This document shows positions 19,512 through 28,595 of a stretch of DNA of 64,000 nt, one piece after another. The position numbers were made by a program, and so were the translations under genes. The notes beneath the pieces are model-generated. The model saw only the letters and a program-made list of their open reading frames with translations. It did no database searches and was not told the DNA's origin. The stretch's first letter is position 1. Each line of letters starts with the position of its first letter. This stretch comes from Calothrix sp. C42_A2020_038 (GTDB taxonomy: Bacteria; Cyanobacteriota; Cyanobacteriia; Cyanobacteriales; Nostocaceae), in the NCBI GenBank assembly GCA_015272395.1, contig JACYLQ010000007.1, positions 124,001 through 188,000 on the forward strand. The letters run 5' to 3'.

Positions 19512-21320
19512 TTACGCTGGGACAACGAATTTTTCGCTACCAGCTAAACCAAATGCTTCGTGAATTACTTGTAGTGCTTTTATGCCTTGTTCTTGTTCAA
19601 CAACACAGCTAATTTTGATTTCAGATGTGGCTATCATTTGAATATTAATTTGATGCTGTGCTAGTGCTTCAAACATTTTTGCTGCTACACCAGGTTGCCC
19701 TGCCATGCCGGCGCCGACGATACTGACTTTTGCGATGGCGCTATCTAAAACTACCTCACCCCAACTATATTCTAATGCTGCTTCAGTTAGCATTTTTTGT
19801 GTATTTTCGGCATCGATACGCGCGACAGTAAAGGCAATGTCTCGTCTAGGGGTGCTATTGATTATATGACAACGCTGTGACTGAATAATCATATCGACAC
19901 TGACATTATGTTGCGCCAATAAACCAAATAACTTTGCTGCCATACCAGGTTTATCAGGAACGTTACGAATTGCCAAGCGCGCTTGGTTCATATCAAGTGC
20001 AACACCACGAACCGGAGGGAGGGAAGCAGAGAGAGGAGATAAGCAGGTAGGAAGGGGGGAGGTTGTAATATCAAAAGCTTGTGCTAATGAGGTGACTGCT
20101 TTTTCGCAGTCACTTTCATCTACTACACAGCTAACTTTGACTTCGCTTGTAGAAATCATTTGAATATTGACACCAACTTCAGCAAGTGTAGCAAACATCT
20201 TGGCTGCTACACCTGGGCGCCCAATCATCCCAGCACCGGAAATACTGACTTTGGCTATGTTTTGTTCGACCAAGACTTCGGCTTCTTCTGATTTTGCTTT
20301 ACTGCTGCGAAGTACGGGCGCAATTGCTGCTGCTACTGCTTCAGCTTTTTTTAATATTGGTGTCATTACGGTAAAAGCAATGTCATTACTATTACCATCA
20401 TGAATCGATTGAATGATTAAATCGACATCAACTTTCTGATGTGCAATTTCTCCAAACAAGCGCGCGGCAACTCCAGGTTTATCAGGAACACGTAACAAAG
20501 CTATTTTGGCTTGGTTGGGGTCAAATTCAATAGCATCAACTGGACGGGCAATTTCTAAATTTACAAGCGAACGCTCTTGTTGTTTATTAGATTTTACCCA
20601 AGTACCTGGTTGGTCACTCCAACTCGAACGTACCACTAGAGGCATACTATAGTTACGGGCAATTTCTACTGCACGTGGATGTAATACTTTTGCTCCTAAA
20701 GAAGCAAGTTCGAGCATTTCATCACAGGTAATTTCATCCATTAATTGCGCTTCAGGAACTATTCTTGGGTCTGTAGTCAGAATACCTGGAACATCGGTAT
20801 AAATTTCACAAAAATCTGCGCGTAGTGCCGCCGCTAATGCCACTGCTGAAGTATCCGAACCACCACGTCCTAAAGTTGTAATTTCTAAAGCTTCAGTACT
20901 GCTAATACCTTGAAACCCTGCAACTACAACTACTTTACCTTCTTGAAGATGGCGCTCTAATCTTTCGGTTTCGATATGTAAAATTCGTGCGCGCGTGTGG
21001 TGAGCTTCGGTGACAATTCCAACTTGGGCGCCTGTCATCGAAATTGCTGACTGTCCAATTTCCTGTAAAGCCATACTCAATAAGGCAATAGTTACCTGTT
21101 CTCCCGTCGAAAGCAACATATCCATTTCCCGACGGTTAGGAGTTCTTGAAATTTCATGCGCTAACTTAACTAGTCCATCGGTGGTTTTACCCATTGCCGA
21201 AACCACCACAACCAGGGAATTTCCTGCTTTGACAGTATTACTTACACGCTGTGCAACCGCTTGAATGCGTTCGACCGAACCTACAGATGTACCACCGTAT
21301 TTTTGTACTATGAGCGCCAT
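19512..21320 (-). CDS. lysC: Aspartate kinase with four ACT domains
   Basis: It phosphorylates aspartate, opening lysine, threonine and methionine synthesis. Its 602 residues start MALIVQKYGGTSVGSVERI, the KxGGTS motif of the family, with TTLGRGGSDTSAVALAAALRA near residue 150. The C-terminal 340 residues hold four ACT units: two resemble each other around VPDKPGVAARLF and VPDKPGMAAKLF, and two around GAGMIGRPGVAAKMF and GAGMAGQPGVAAKMF. This doubling of the regulatory pair is usual for cyanobacterial aspartate kinases of about 600 residues and implies allosteric control by end-product amino acids. The gene stands alone. Confidence 0.96.
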   Translation of the reverse strand: MALIVQKYGGTSVGSVERIQAVAQRVSNTVKAGNSLVVVVSAMGKTTDGLVKLAHEISRTPNRREMDMLLSTGEQVTIALLSMALQEIGQSAISMTGAQVGIVTEAHHTRARILHIETERLERHLQEGKVVVVAGFQGISSTEALEITTLGRGGSDTSAVALAAALRADFCEIYTDVPGILTTDPRIVPEAQLMDEITCDEMLELASLGAKVLHPRAVEIARNYSMPLVVRSSWSDQPGTWVKSNKQQERSLVNLEIARPVDAIEFDPNQAKIALLRVPDKPGVAARLFGEIAHQKVDVDLIIQSIHDGNSNDIAFTVMTPILKKAEAVAAAIAPVLRSSKAKSEEAEVLVEQNIAKVSISGAGMIGRPGVAAKMFATLAEVGVNIQMISTSEVKVSCVVDESDCEKAVTSLAQAFDITTSPLPTCLSPLSASLPPVRGVALDMNQARLAIRNVPDKPGMAAKLFGLLAQHNVSVDMIIQSQRCHIINSTPRRDIAFTVARIDAENTQKMLTEAALEYSWGEVVLDSAIAKVSIVGAGMAGQPGVAAKMFEALAQHQINIQMIATSEIKISCVVEQEQGIKALQVIHEAFGLAGSEKFVVPA

Positions 21321-22028
21321 TGTTTTAAACTTTGTAGAGATGAGGTTTTGCCCCCTAATCTCTTAAGTTATCAGAATTTTCCGACATAAAAAAGGTTAAC
21401 TTTACATTTCGTTTATGGCTTTGGAGGCGCCATATTGAACTTTATATAGTCAAAATATACTAGGGGATAAAATCAATCGTAAAAAGTAGTAAAGACCCCA
21501 ATAAGCAAACATTAAAGCGAAAATTCCTCTAAATTACTTAATAAGCTGTCTAATTTCAAACCTAACTTCCCGACCCCGCATCTTTCTTGACAAAGCGATA
21601 ATGCTACACACAAGGATTTTTACAAATAAATATAGTTTTATCTTGACATCCGGGAAAACATATGTATCAAGATATGGCGTTTTCCATTCTAATAAAGTAC
21701 GTAAGGGCGGGCAAGGATGCAATTCGTGTCAACGATAGGTTTTGTTGAAAAAGTATAAAAACGAACTTTTTGAGGCTTTTTACTGTATCTAGGACTTATG
21801 CAGATGAACAAAGCATTTATGAACCTTAAAAAGTTCGTTTTAGATCTACTTGGTCATAACATTCATCCTTATATTTTAGAGCTTCAGAGACTTTGGCTGT
21901 TTTACTATTTATATTGCTTCTAAAACGAAGGCGCCGATTTTCTGATGATGATAGTAACTAAAGAAGTGGCAGAAACAGCTATCTCGCACTATTGTCATTT
22001 TTATTGAAGATTTTGAGGTACCAACATT

Positions 22029-22090
22029 GTGAGGTATATTTTGTTTTATAAGTTTGTGAAGTATATTTTGTTTTATAAGTTTGTGAAGTA
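22029..22090. repeat. 27-bp tandem repeat upstream of the pilin gene
   Basis: Two copies of a 27-bp unit (22029-22055 and 22056-22082) beginning GTGA(A/G)GTATATTTTG and ending ATAAGTTT differ at one position. A third copy begins at 22083 (GTGAAGTA) and breaks off. No coding frame crosses it. Confidence 0.85.
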
Positions 22091-22225
22091 GAACATGAAC
22101 TGTTTGTCCAAGCTATGATTCAAAGCATACGCTTATAGCAGGATAGATTCTAGGTTATTATATAAATAAATCATAAATTATCTATCGTAAGCAGCTTTTG
22201 AGCCGCTTTCCTGTTCTTTATTATA

Positions 22226-22254
22226 GATAATCTATAGATAATCTATAGATTATC
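22226..22254. promoter_or_regulatory. Repeat-palindrome, possible operator upstream of the pilin gene
   Basis: GATAATCTATA occurs twice in tandem (22226-22236 and 22237-22247), and the second copy continues into an 18-bp perfect palindrome, GATAATCTATAGATTATC (22237-22254). A related half (AATTATCTATC) lies at about 22177. The position, 270 bp before the pilin start, suits a protein-binding site, but a transcript hairpin is also possible. Confidence 0.45.
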
Positions 22255-22523
22255 AAGAGACTTTTCTATACCAAGTTTAAATACTGAAATTTATTGAGAA
22301 AATAAACTGTAAAAATAAGTATTAACACCGTAGAAAAATACTGAGACAACTAACATAATTACAACTATGAAGTTAATCTAAATAAGGGTATCAACAGGAG
22401 TTAAAAAGAGATCGGGTAAATCTACCTGTTGTGTTACCTTAAACACTCTACAAGATTAAATATTTCTGTTGATGGCTCATTACCAACTTCAATTAAAAAA
22501 AGTATTAATTTGAGGAAACTGGA

Positions 22524-23006
22524 ATGATTCGTCGTGTTTTAATTGCTTCAGCTTTGATTTTAGGAAGTGCTGCTTTTGCTCCTAGCGCTTTTGCTGCTGA
22601 CACAGAAAATGTCCCATTTGGGGCTACAGTTGTTGCTGCTTGTTCTTTTCCTGGTGCTCCTGGTGCTGGTACATTAGGCAACCCGCTTCCTAATACTTTA
22701 AGTAGTGCTTTAGCAGATGGAGGAACAAAAGGTACAGCACAAGTGAGATGCACAGGTGGACCTGGTAGTCTCAATATTACAAGTGTTACACAGACAGCTG
22801 GAGATACTTTAACTTCTCCCATATATAATGCAACTGCTACTGGAGGAACGATTGCAGCTACTTTCACGGCTGGAGTTCCTGGCGTTCCGCAAGTTGTGCT
22901 GCCTGGTACAAGTATACCTTTAGATGTAAATATGGCTGTTGTTAATGGTGGAGAGTTAACAGCAGGCACTTACGGCTTTACTGTTGATTTAACAGTAACA
23001 CCTTAG
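22524..23006 (+). CDS. Secreted pilin subunit of chaperone-usher type (SCPU/Csu-like)
   Basis: The gene encodes 160 residues, with GAGG eight bases before the ATG. A signal peptide ends in PSAFA at about residue 24. The mature protein is small, rich in Gly, Ala, Thr and Val, and has exactly two Cys residues (in VVAACSF and QVRCTGG), as expected for the single disulfide of chaperone-usher subunits. The C-terminal strand AGTYGFTVDLTVTP ends the protein, and the N-terminal segment TENVPFGATVVAA could serve as the donor strand. This layout fits spore-coat-U/archaic chaperone-usher pilins. The chaperone and usher genes follow on the same strand, separated by 480 bp of repeat material. It would be the only structural subunit at this locus. 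Confidence 0.75.
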   Translation: MIRRVLIASALILGSAAFAPSAFAADTENVPFGATVVAACSFPGAPGAGTLGNPLPNTLSSALADGGTKGTAQVRCTGGPGSLNITSVTQTAGDTLTSPIYNATATGGTIAATFTAGVPGVPQVVLPGTSIPLDVNMAVVNGGELTAGTYGFTVDLTVTP

Positions 23007-23029
23007 AAAATATAGCGTTTTCAAATCAT

Positions 23030-23177
23030 TTGACCCCCCCTGGAATCGGCGCCGAGGGGATTCTAAGAATTTGTTCAGAAGCGGGATAAATCCTCGCTTC
23101 GGAACTTCTCCAATTTAAGAAGATTAATTCTTCTAGGCTGGATCAATGCAGCCCTAGACACTCCGGTAAAACCATTA
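23030..23177 (-). mobile_element. IS200/IS605-type right-end remnant (omegaRNA-like)
   Basis: Read on the minus strand, the segment runs TAATGGTTTTACCGGAGTG ... GGAGAAGTTCCGAAGCGAG ... AGAATCCCCTCGGCGCCG ... GGGGGGGTCAA and ends at 23030. It is nearly identical to 38517-38647 apart from a small extra hairpin (GAAGCG/CGCTTC). The AGAATCCC-hairpin-TCAA ending is the conserved right end of TnpB-type elements. No tnpB is left. It lies 24 bp after the pilin stop. Confidence 0.75.
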
Positions 23178-23346
23178 TGCTGACTTTTTCTAGCAATATT
23201 TAGCGAACCATTCAGATCACTATTAACCAAATGGTAAATCAATAATTTTGAATTTGCCTACCCTTCGAGAAAACTATGTTTATGTTGATGACAATGAATG
23301 CATTTTGAATTTTGAATTTCTATAAATCTGGTGATTTCTATAGCTT

Positions 23347-23429
23347 ACAGCAAATTTCAAGTTGGTTAAATACAGTAGAGCGGGCAAGGATGCCACTCGA
23401 CAAGAGTTTGATTTTAATCTATGTACCTC
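23347..23429. repeat. 83-bp dispersed repeat, copy A
   Basis: The segment from ACAGC through CAAGTTGGTTAAATACA, GAGCGGGCAAGGATGCC and AGTTTGATTTTAATCTATG to GTACCTC matches 62795-62878 with only a few differences, in the same orientation. Its core is a small palindrome (GGGCA/TGCC). Shorter relatives of the core occur near 21704-21722 and 35386-35403. Confidence 0.9.
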
Positions 23430-23486
23430 ATTTAGCTAAAAACTGCTGTATAAATTTCACGATTTTTAAGGATTTACTACATTATT

Positions 23487-24356
23487 ATGAACAGTGATTT
23501 GACTTTGGAAAAATGGGGAGTCTTTCTTAAGAATTTGTACCTGCAAAATATTATTATTCTTACATCTGCTTCTCTGGCAGGATTTTTTAGCGCTGGTGTT
23601 GTACAAGCGCAAGTGCAAGTTTCACCTATGGTAATTAAAGCAGAGGCTAAACAAGGACAGGCAGAAGGTGTGATTAACGTCAAGAATATGACTAATGAAC
23701 CCTTCCGCGCTCGTGTATACGTTCAGCCTTTTACCTATAATCGAGATACAGGATTTCAATCTTTGCAATCTAGCCTGACTGACCTGACTCCTTACTTACA
23801 ATTTTCGCCAGGGGAATTGACTATTCCACCAGGTGGGACTAGACGCATACGATTAATTAGTCAGTTACCTCCTAACTTGCCAGATGGTGAGTATCGAGTG
23901 GTAATCTTCACCGAAAATTTGAAAGAAATTAGCTCTAAAGATATTAATGGGAATGCTATTAGTATTAGAGGTAAAGTAGGTTCTACCTTTTATGTCCGCA
24001 AAGGTAATGTATCACCTAATCTAGTTGTGGATAGCGCACAATTAAATACATCTGCTAAGAAAATTCAATTGTTAGTTAAAAATACAGGCACAGCTTCTGT
24101 TTTACCGACAGCTAACTGGACTTTGAAAAAGGAAGGGAAGGTAATTAGAAGTGGACAATTACCACCAACAGCAATTGTTGCTCAAAGCGATCGCAACTTT
24201 TTCCTAAATCTTGTTGGCAAAGATCAACCAGAAATTACTTCTGGTCAATATGAGTTAACGGGTGAATTGGTATGGACTGATAAATCGATATCGAACACTG
24301 TTCCTTTTAAATTAAATTTGACTATACCTCAAACTGCGGCGGCTGCTCTACGTTAA
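23487..24356 (+). CDS. Periplasmic pilus chaperone (PapD-like)
   Basis: This 289-residue exported protein would cap and deliver pilin subunits to the usher. A hydrophobic segment near residues 20-42 ends in VVQAQ, a likely signal cleavage site. The mature protein begins VQVSPMVIKAEAKQGQAEGVINVKN, the first strand of a chaperone Ig domain, and continues with PFRARVYVQPFTYN, LQFSPGELTIPPGGTRRIRLIS (the G1-strand region) and LPDGEYRVVIFTEN. A second Ig domain follows from about 180. The pattern is closest to archaic chaperones that pair with SCPU-type pilins. A short hairpin (24370-24388) follows the stop, and the usher gene starts 216 bp downstream. Confidence 0.85.
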   Translation: MNSDLTLEKWGVFLKNLYLQNIIILTSASLAGFFSAGVVQAQVQVSPMVIKAEAKQGQAEGVINVKNMTNEPFRARVYVQPFTYNRDTGFQSLQSSLTDLTPYLQFSPGELTIPPGGTRRIRLISQLPPNLPDGEYRVVIFTENLKEISSKDINGNAISIRGKVGSTFYVRKGNVSPNLVVDSAQLNTSAKKIQLLVKNTGTASVLPTANWTLKKEGKVIRSGQLPPTAIVAQSDRNFFLNLVGKDQPEITSGQYELTGELVWTDKSISNTVPFKLNLTIPQTAAAALR

Positions 24357-24572
24357 TCAGATAATTTTAGGAGGTAGAGACTGCCTCCTTTCCTCTCAGC
24401 ACAAAGAGAGTGTAGAAAACTTGCTACATTGAAACTACCTTTTCTTCGTGAATTTTGGCGTTTCCAAATAATCTGCTTATTACTTCTTTTTAATTGAAAA
24501 TTAGGGATTTGAAATCCTATGCAGACATAAAAGAAGCATATTAATAAAACTTATTTCCCTTGTAGAATATCT

Positions 24573-27437
24573 GTGTCTTATTTAATATCTCATACTGAAC
24601 TTGCGACAAATACCAATTATTTGCTGCCCACAAATGCGCTCGCTCCAAAGCAAAATCCAGCATCATTCGCCAAAACAAGCTCCACTGAAGTAATAATTAG
24701 ACCTAGCTTTCCAGAAAGTCTACCTCCCCTATACTCTCCAGCAGAAAAAAATTTAGATCAACAGCCATCGGAATTCCCTACAAAACAATTTGTAGCGATG
24801 ATGTCACCACCAGAAAGCTTTCTTCCAGAAGCCTCTTTAGCTGACTTTTCTGGGAAGACAGTTAAATTATCTGATGCTTCGTTGCCAAATTCCGAGCCAC
24901 AAAATACGACAGCAACAGGAGTTACACCGTCCATCAAAGTACCGAGAACACAGGAGCTTCAGGTTTTTCCTGTAGGCTTGGATGTAGACCAACGTTCTAT
25001 AATTAAGAGTCTCTTAATCCGAGGTAGAGAAGACGGTACCCAAGCAATCAATTTTGAGCAATGGTTAATACCCTATGAGGCTGTCGTCAAGGCTTTGCAA
25101 TTAAATGTCACAACTTTAGCTGATGGTCAATTAGAAGTTCGCGCTCCTGGTTTGGTAACTCGCATTGATCCGCAACAACTCCAGAATGACCCAAGATTGG
25201 GATTAGTGTTTTCTGTAGCCCAGTTGCAAACTCTGCTGGGGGTCACAGCAACATTTAATATTGATGATTATGCAGTACGGTTGCAACGTCCCTGGTTACT
25301 CAATCCCAGCCAGTTAATCGCACCGCCAGAACCAACTATAGAATTAGCCGGATTATCTGAAGTTCCTGCTCCTGGCTTCACATTCACAGCAGTGGAGCAA
25401 AAGTTGAATGTCAGTGGTTCATCTAGCAGGTTGCCTAATTACCAAGGAAATTTAGCGGCTGTGGGTACAGCCTTAGGTGGTAGTTGGTTTGTACGTATCA
25501 ATCAACCTAACTTACAAAATACAGGTACTTGGACACTGAGCGAAGCGCAATTTTTACGACAAACCAATCAAGCTGATTACATCATCGGTTCACAAGCTCC
25601 GTTTTGGTTAAGCCAGGGTGTTGGTGATTATTGGGGATTGACGACTATTCAACGCTGGGGTTTTACACCACCAGACACCATTGGCGGTGGTTCATCTCCT
25701 AGCCAAAGAATGCAGTCTGCTCAAATTGGGAGGGTAATTACAGGAACAGCCGAGCCAGGAACTTTGGTGCGACTAACTCAAGGTTTGAGTGATCGCATTA
25801 TTGCTGAGGTGTTGGTGGATTCTTCAGGAATTTATCGTTTTCCTGATGTGAAGGTTGATAGTCGTTTCTTGGGTGCAAACTATCAGCTTTTGCTTTATCC
25901 CCAAGGACGCTTAACGGAAACCCCAGAAATTCGTAATGTCACTTTTTCTACATTACCCGGTCAATTACCAGCTGGAGCGAGTGCGCTAGTTGTTTCAGGT
26001 GGTCTACGCAGACAATTCTCTGATGCCAATTCCTTAATCGGAGAGTTTTCTGATTTTCGCGGTGGTATGGCCCAACGTTGGGGTTTATCTTCGGACTTAA
26101 CTGTAGGCATTGGTGGTATTTACGATCAGTCATTTAAAGGATTGGCAGAAATATTTTACCAACCCCAGAATGTACCCTTGAAAGTAGCGTTATCAGCCCT
26201 GAGTGGCGATCAATGGGATATTAACGCTAATGTAACGTTTGATATATCACCAAGTATAAATACAAGATTTACTAGCGATCGCTTTAAAACTAGATTTGAT
26301 TTTGATTGGCGGATGTCGTCTTGGTTGACCTTACTTGGTGGTGTAGATAGCCGAGATGGTGGATTTGGAGGTCTACAAGTTGCCCATAACCATAAAAATT
26401 CTTTCACTTTTGCTCGTGTTACTTTCAATACCCAAAATTATTTACGTTGGAATTTATTGCAACGTCTGGGCCAGCTAGAGTTAAAAACTAATGGTAACGA
26501 GATTGCCTCTTTTTCAGAATTAGCTTACTATTTTTCACCTCAGAAATTTTCTAACCAAGGCAACTCATTGTTTGTCAGTTATGAAACTAGTAATATTTTC
26601 CAACCAAGTGATAGCCTCACTACCTTGGGATGGCGTTATCGTTCTCCACAACGTACCCTCAACGGTAACTATCTTTGGGAGACGCAGTTAGGGTATGCTA
26701 CAGGTTCTCAAGGTTCGGGGATAATTGCAACTTTAAGTACAAATATTCTTCCAGGGTTCTTATTGCGGGGACGTTATCAAGGGGTATCTACTACCTCTGA
26801 TGAACCGAGTTTTGGCTTAGAGTTAGTTTCTAATCTTGACTTGCAAAGGGGAATAAAACCTGATATTTCTCAGCAATCTAATTACTTACGCACTCAAGGT
26901 GGAATCAAGATTCAGCCCTTCTTTGACCACAATGAAAATGGTAAACGCGACGCTAATGAACCAATCTATCTAGAAAAACCTAACTTACTATTCACAATTA
27001 ATAACCAACCTTTACAGTCTTTTGCACCCACAATTCAAAATGATGGTGCTTTGGTCTATTTATCTCCTGGGAAATATCGTCTTGACCTAGATCCGGCTGG
27101 CTTCCCTGCAAACTGGCAAACTGCGGTTGAAGCCTTAGCTGTGGATGTAGTCGCTGGTAGTTATACCCCTGTGATGTTGCCGATGATTCGCTCTTTTACT
27201 CGTTCAGGCGTTGTCACTGATTCTAAAGGTATACCAATTCCAGGGGCAAGAGTAGAGGCTATAGAGGTCAATTCCGGACAAAGGCGATTTTCTGTAACAA
27301 ATGGGGCAGGGGTATATTATTTACAAGGTTTACAGCAGGGTAAATACAAGATAGAAGTTAATGGACAAGCAGTCAACATGGAAACTCTACAATTGGAAGA
27401 AACCTCAGCAACATTCCAAGAACTCAATCTTCAGTAG
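24573..27437 (+). CDS. Divergent usher-like outer-membrane protein
   Basis: This is a 954-residue protein with a long region of alternating hydrophobic strands (about 260-790), consistent with a large outer-membrane barrel. An EF-like DHNENGKRDANEP loop follows, and the C-terminal domain reads GVVTDSKGIPIPGARVEAIE ... AGVYYLQGLQQGKYKIEV, a transthyretin/CarboxypepD_reg-like fold. The position after a PapD-like chaperone suggests the pilus usher. The N terminus is odd: the first start is GTG at 24573, and no standard signal peptide follows. The frame is open to 24531 and would add a basic stretch (KKHINKTYFP) that looks like a signal n-region, but it offers no ATG/GTG/TTG. An unusual start or a start-site mutation is possible. 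Two of the four GCGATCGC sites in the window lie in this locus and no GGCGCC does. Confidence 0.68.
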   Translation: MSYLISHTELATNTNYLLPTNALAPKQNPASFAKTSSTEVIIRPSFPESLPPLYSPAEKNLDQQPSEFPTKQFVAMMSPPESFLPEASLADFSGKTVKLSDASLPNSEPQNTTATGVTPSIKVPRTQELQVFPVGLDVDQRSIIKSLLIRGREDGTQAINFEQWLIPYEAVVKALQLNVTTLADGQLEVRAPGLVTRIDPQQLQNDPRLGLVFSVAQLQTLLGVTATFNIDDYAVRLQRPWLLNPSQLIAPPEPTIELAGLSEVPAPGFTFTAVEQKLNVSGSSSRLPNYQGNLAAVGTALGGSWFVRINQPNLQNTGTWTLSEAQFLRQTNQADYIIGSQAPFWLSQGVGDYWGLTTIQRWGFTPPDTIGGGSSPSQRMQSAQIGRVITGTAEPGTLVRLTQGLSDRIIAEVLVDSSGIYRFPDVKVDSRFLGANYQLLLYPQGRLTETPEIRNVTFSTLPGQLPAGASALVVSGGLRRQFSDANSLIGEFSDFRGGMAQRWGLSSDLTVGIGGIYDQSFKGLAEIFYQPQNVPLKVALSALSGDQWDINANVTFDISPSINTRFTSDRFKTRFDFDWRMSSWLTLLGGVDSRDGGFGGLQVAHNHKNSFTFARVTFNTQNYLRWNLLQRLGQLELKTNGNEIASFSELAYYFSPQKFSNQGNSLFVSYETSNIFQPSDSLTTLGWRYRSPQRTLNGNYLWETQLGYATGSQGSGIIATLSTNILPGFLLRGRYQGVSTTSDEPSFGLELVSNLDLQRGIKPDISQQSNYLRTQGGIKIQPFFDHNENGKRDANEPIYLEKPNLLFTINNQPLQSFAPTIQNDGALVYLSPGKYRLDLDPAGFPANWQTAVEALAVDVVAGSYTPVMLPMIRSFTRSGVVTDSKGIPIPGARVEAIEVNSGQRRFSVTNGAGVYYLQGLQQGKYKIEVNGQAVNMETLQLEETSATFQELNLQ

Positions 27438-27504
27438 CTTTCCTTAGTAATACAACATGAAACAATCGGCTGTTATCGTCAGATCAGAAGCCAGCAAAAC
27501 TTTG

Positions 27505-28125
27505 CTACTCTTTGTGTAACCAATTCAAAATACCTAGACCTGCAACTAAACCTGCAAAGTTTCCGGTGATACCGTTCATGTTAGCCATAGCAACAAAGAT
27601 ATCCAACGCGCGGATGATACGATTTGGGTTAACCACTGCTACACCTTGAGGTACAGCGATTGATTTTGCAAGTAACACTCCCAGAGTTACACCACCTCCT
27701 ATAATTGTCACGAGCATTCCTACTAAGCTAGCAGTAATACCCCATCGGACAATTTTCATCACCTCAGATTTCTTGGGGTGTTTGCTAACGTTAGCATTGC
27801 GAAGTCGTCTGGCAAGGCGTGTTTGTCGAAATGCCAAGTAAACATTAAATAGCAGTATTAATATTCCGCATCCTGCCCAAAAAATTCCAATTTCCAGACC
27901 AGGTGTTGCAGACTGAGTATAGTCAGCTTCTGTTCCTGGTAAAGGATTTGTAGTTGTAATCGTTTGGTTGAAATTGCGTCCGGTAATGGCAAATAACAAG
28001 GTCAGTCCTCCGGCAACAGCAAATCCAAGCTCTACCCAAAAGCCAACCCATCCGATCAGCCGTAAGATATTGCCGATTTGTTCTAACTTCTGCTCTACAA
28101 CTTGTGTTTTTGACCTTGTTTCCAT
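27505..28125 (-). CDS. DUF3611 family membrane protein
   Basis: The protein has 206 residues and about four membrane segments: LRLIGWVGFWVELGFAVAGGLTLLFAI, IGIFWAGCGILILLFNVYLAF, IVRWGITASLVGMLVTIIGGGVTLGVLLA and ITGNFAGLVAGLGILNWL. The N-terminal QVVEQKLEQIGNILRLIGWVGFW is a pattern I associate with DUF3611 proteins of cyanobacteria and plastids. No catalytic motif is seen and the function is unknown. It converges on the usher gene, with 67 bp between the two stops. Confidence 0.8.
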   Translation of the reverse strand: METRSKTQVVEQKLEQIGNILRLIGWVGFWVELGFAVAGGLTLLFAITGRNFNQTITTTNPLPGTEADYTQSATPGLEIGIFWAGCGILILLFNVYLAFRQTRLARRLRNANVSKHPKKSEVMKIVRWGITASLVGMLVTIIGGGVTLGVLLAKSIAVPQGVAVVNPNRIIRALDIFVAMANMNGITGNFAGLVAGLGILNWLHKE

Positions 28126-28279
28126 TGTACGTACTCTTGTAAATCTAGAAATTAGATAAAATATTTATCTCTATTATTTATTTCTTTTACGTCATCGGCG
28201 CCGTTTGAACTTCTATCTAAGGTTAAAAGCGCAAACACCAACCTGGTGCCTAACGAACTGTAGAGCGTCCGGTTTCAGA

Positions 28280-28307
28280 GTCGAGACGTTACATGTAACG
28301 TCTCGAC
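28280..28307. repeat. Perfect 28-bp palindrome
   Basis: GTCGAGACGTTACA is followed directly by its exact reverse complement. Palindromes of the form GAGACGTT(G/A)CA... are widespread intergenic repeats in cyanobacterial genomes. TTTT follows after three bases, so in RNA it could act as a terminator for transcription coming from the left. Confidence 0.85.
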
Positions 28308-28431
28308 GTTTTGGTTACATCATTAAATTAACTACTAACCAGTAGCCAACAAGCAGAGAAACCACTCCTATCCATAATTTAGTTTTGTCCATAGGTCAAA
28401 GATTGAAAATAGGTTTTACACAAATTGATTA

Positions 28432-28595
28432 GAAATGAATCAGTTCTTGATGTAATTTTTATTACTTTTGGTAATTACTCAACTTAACAAAAGGTTGTAT
28501 GTAATAGTTTTGTAGCAAGGAGTGAAATCCTTACCAAAAGCTATCAAAATAAACAATTAGTACTTTTGGTTGAGTAGTTACGAAGGATTCATTTC
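28432..28595. repeat. MITE-like imperfect inverted repeat
   Basis: The left arm contains GAAATGAATC (28432-28441) and GTAATTACTCAAC (28471-28483). The right arm contains GTTGAGTAGTTAC (28569-28581) and GATTCATTTC (28586-28595), which are their complements. CTTTTGGTAA and TTACCAAAAG pair inside. It has the size and structure of a small non-autonomous element, with no coding content. Confidence 0.6.

Larger units (their letters stand above)
21321..22523. other. Long intergenic region upstream of the pilin gene
   Basis: This 1.2 kb has no gene I support. It contains a palindromic-repeat remnant near 21704-21722 (GGGCGGGCAAGGATGC), a 27-bp tandem repeat at 22029-22090, and a GATAATCTATA palindrome at 22226-22254. 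A short minus-strand frame at 21534-21722 starts inside the repeat and has no family likeness, so I regard it as chance. Confidence 0.5.

Noticed and set aside
22505-22969. Minus-strand 154-codon frame opposite the pilin gene
   Set aside because: It is the antisense image of a gene with a good signal peptide, ribosome-binding site and pilin features. The Pro/Val/Ala-rich product is typical of such shadows.
23312-23497. Plus-strand 61-codon frame between pilin and chaperone genes
   Set aside because: Most of it is the 83-bp dispersed repeat, and its second copy at 62795 is not in a matching open frame.
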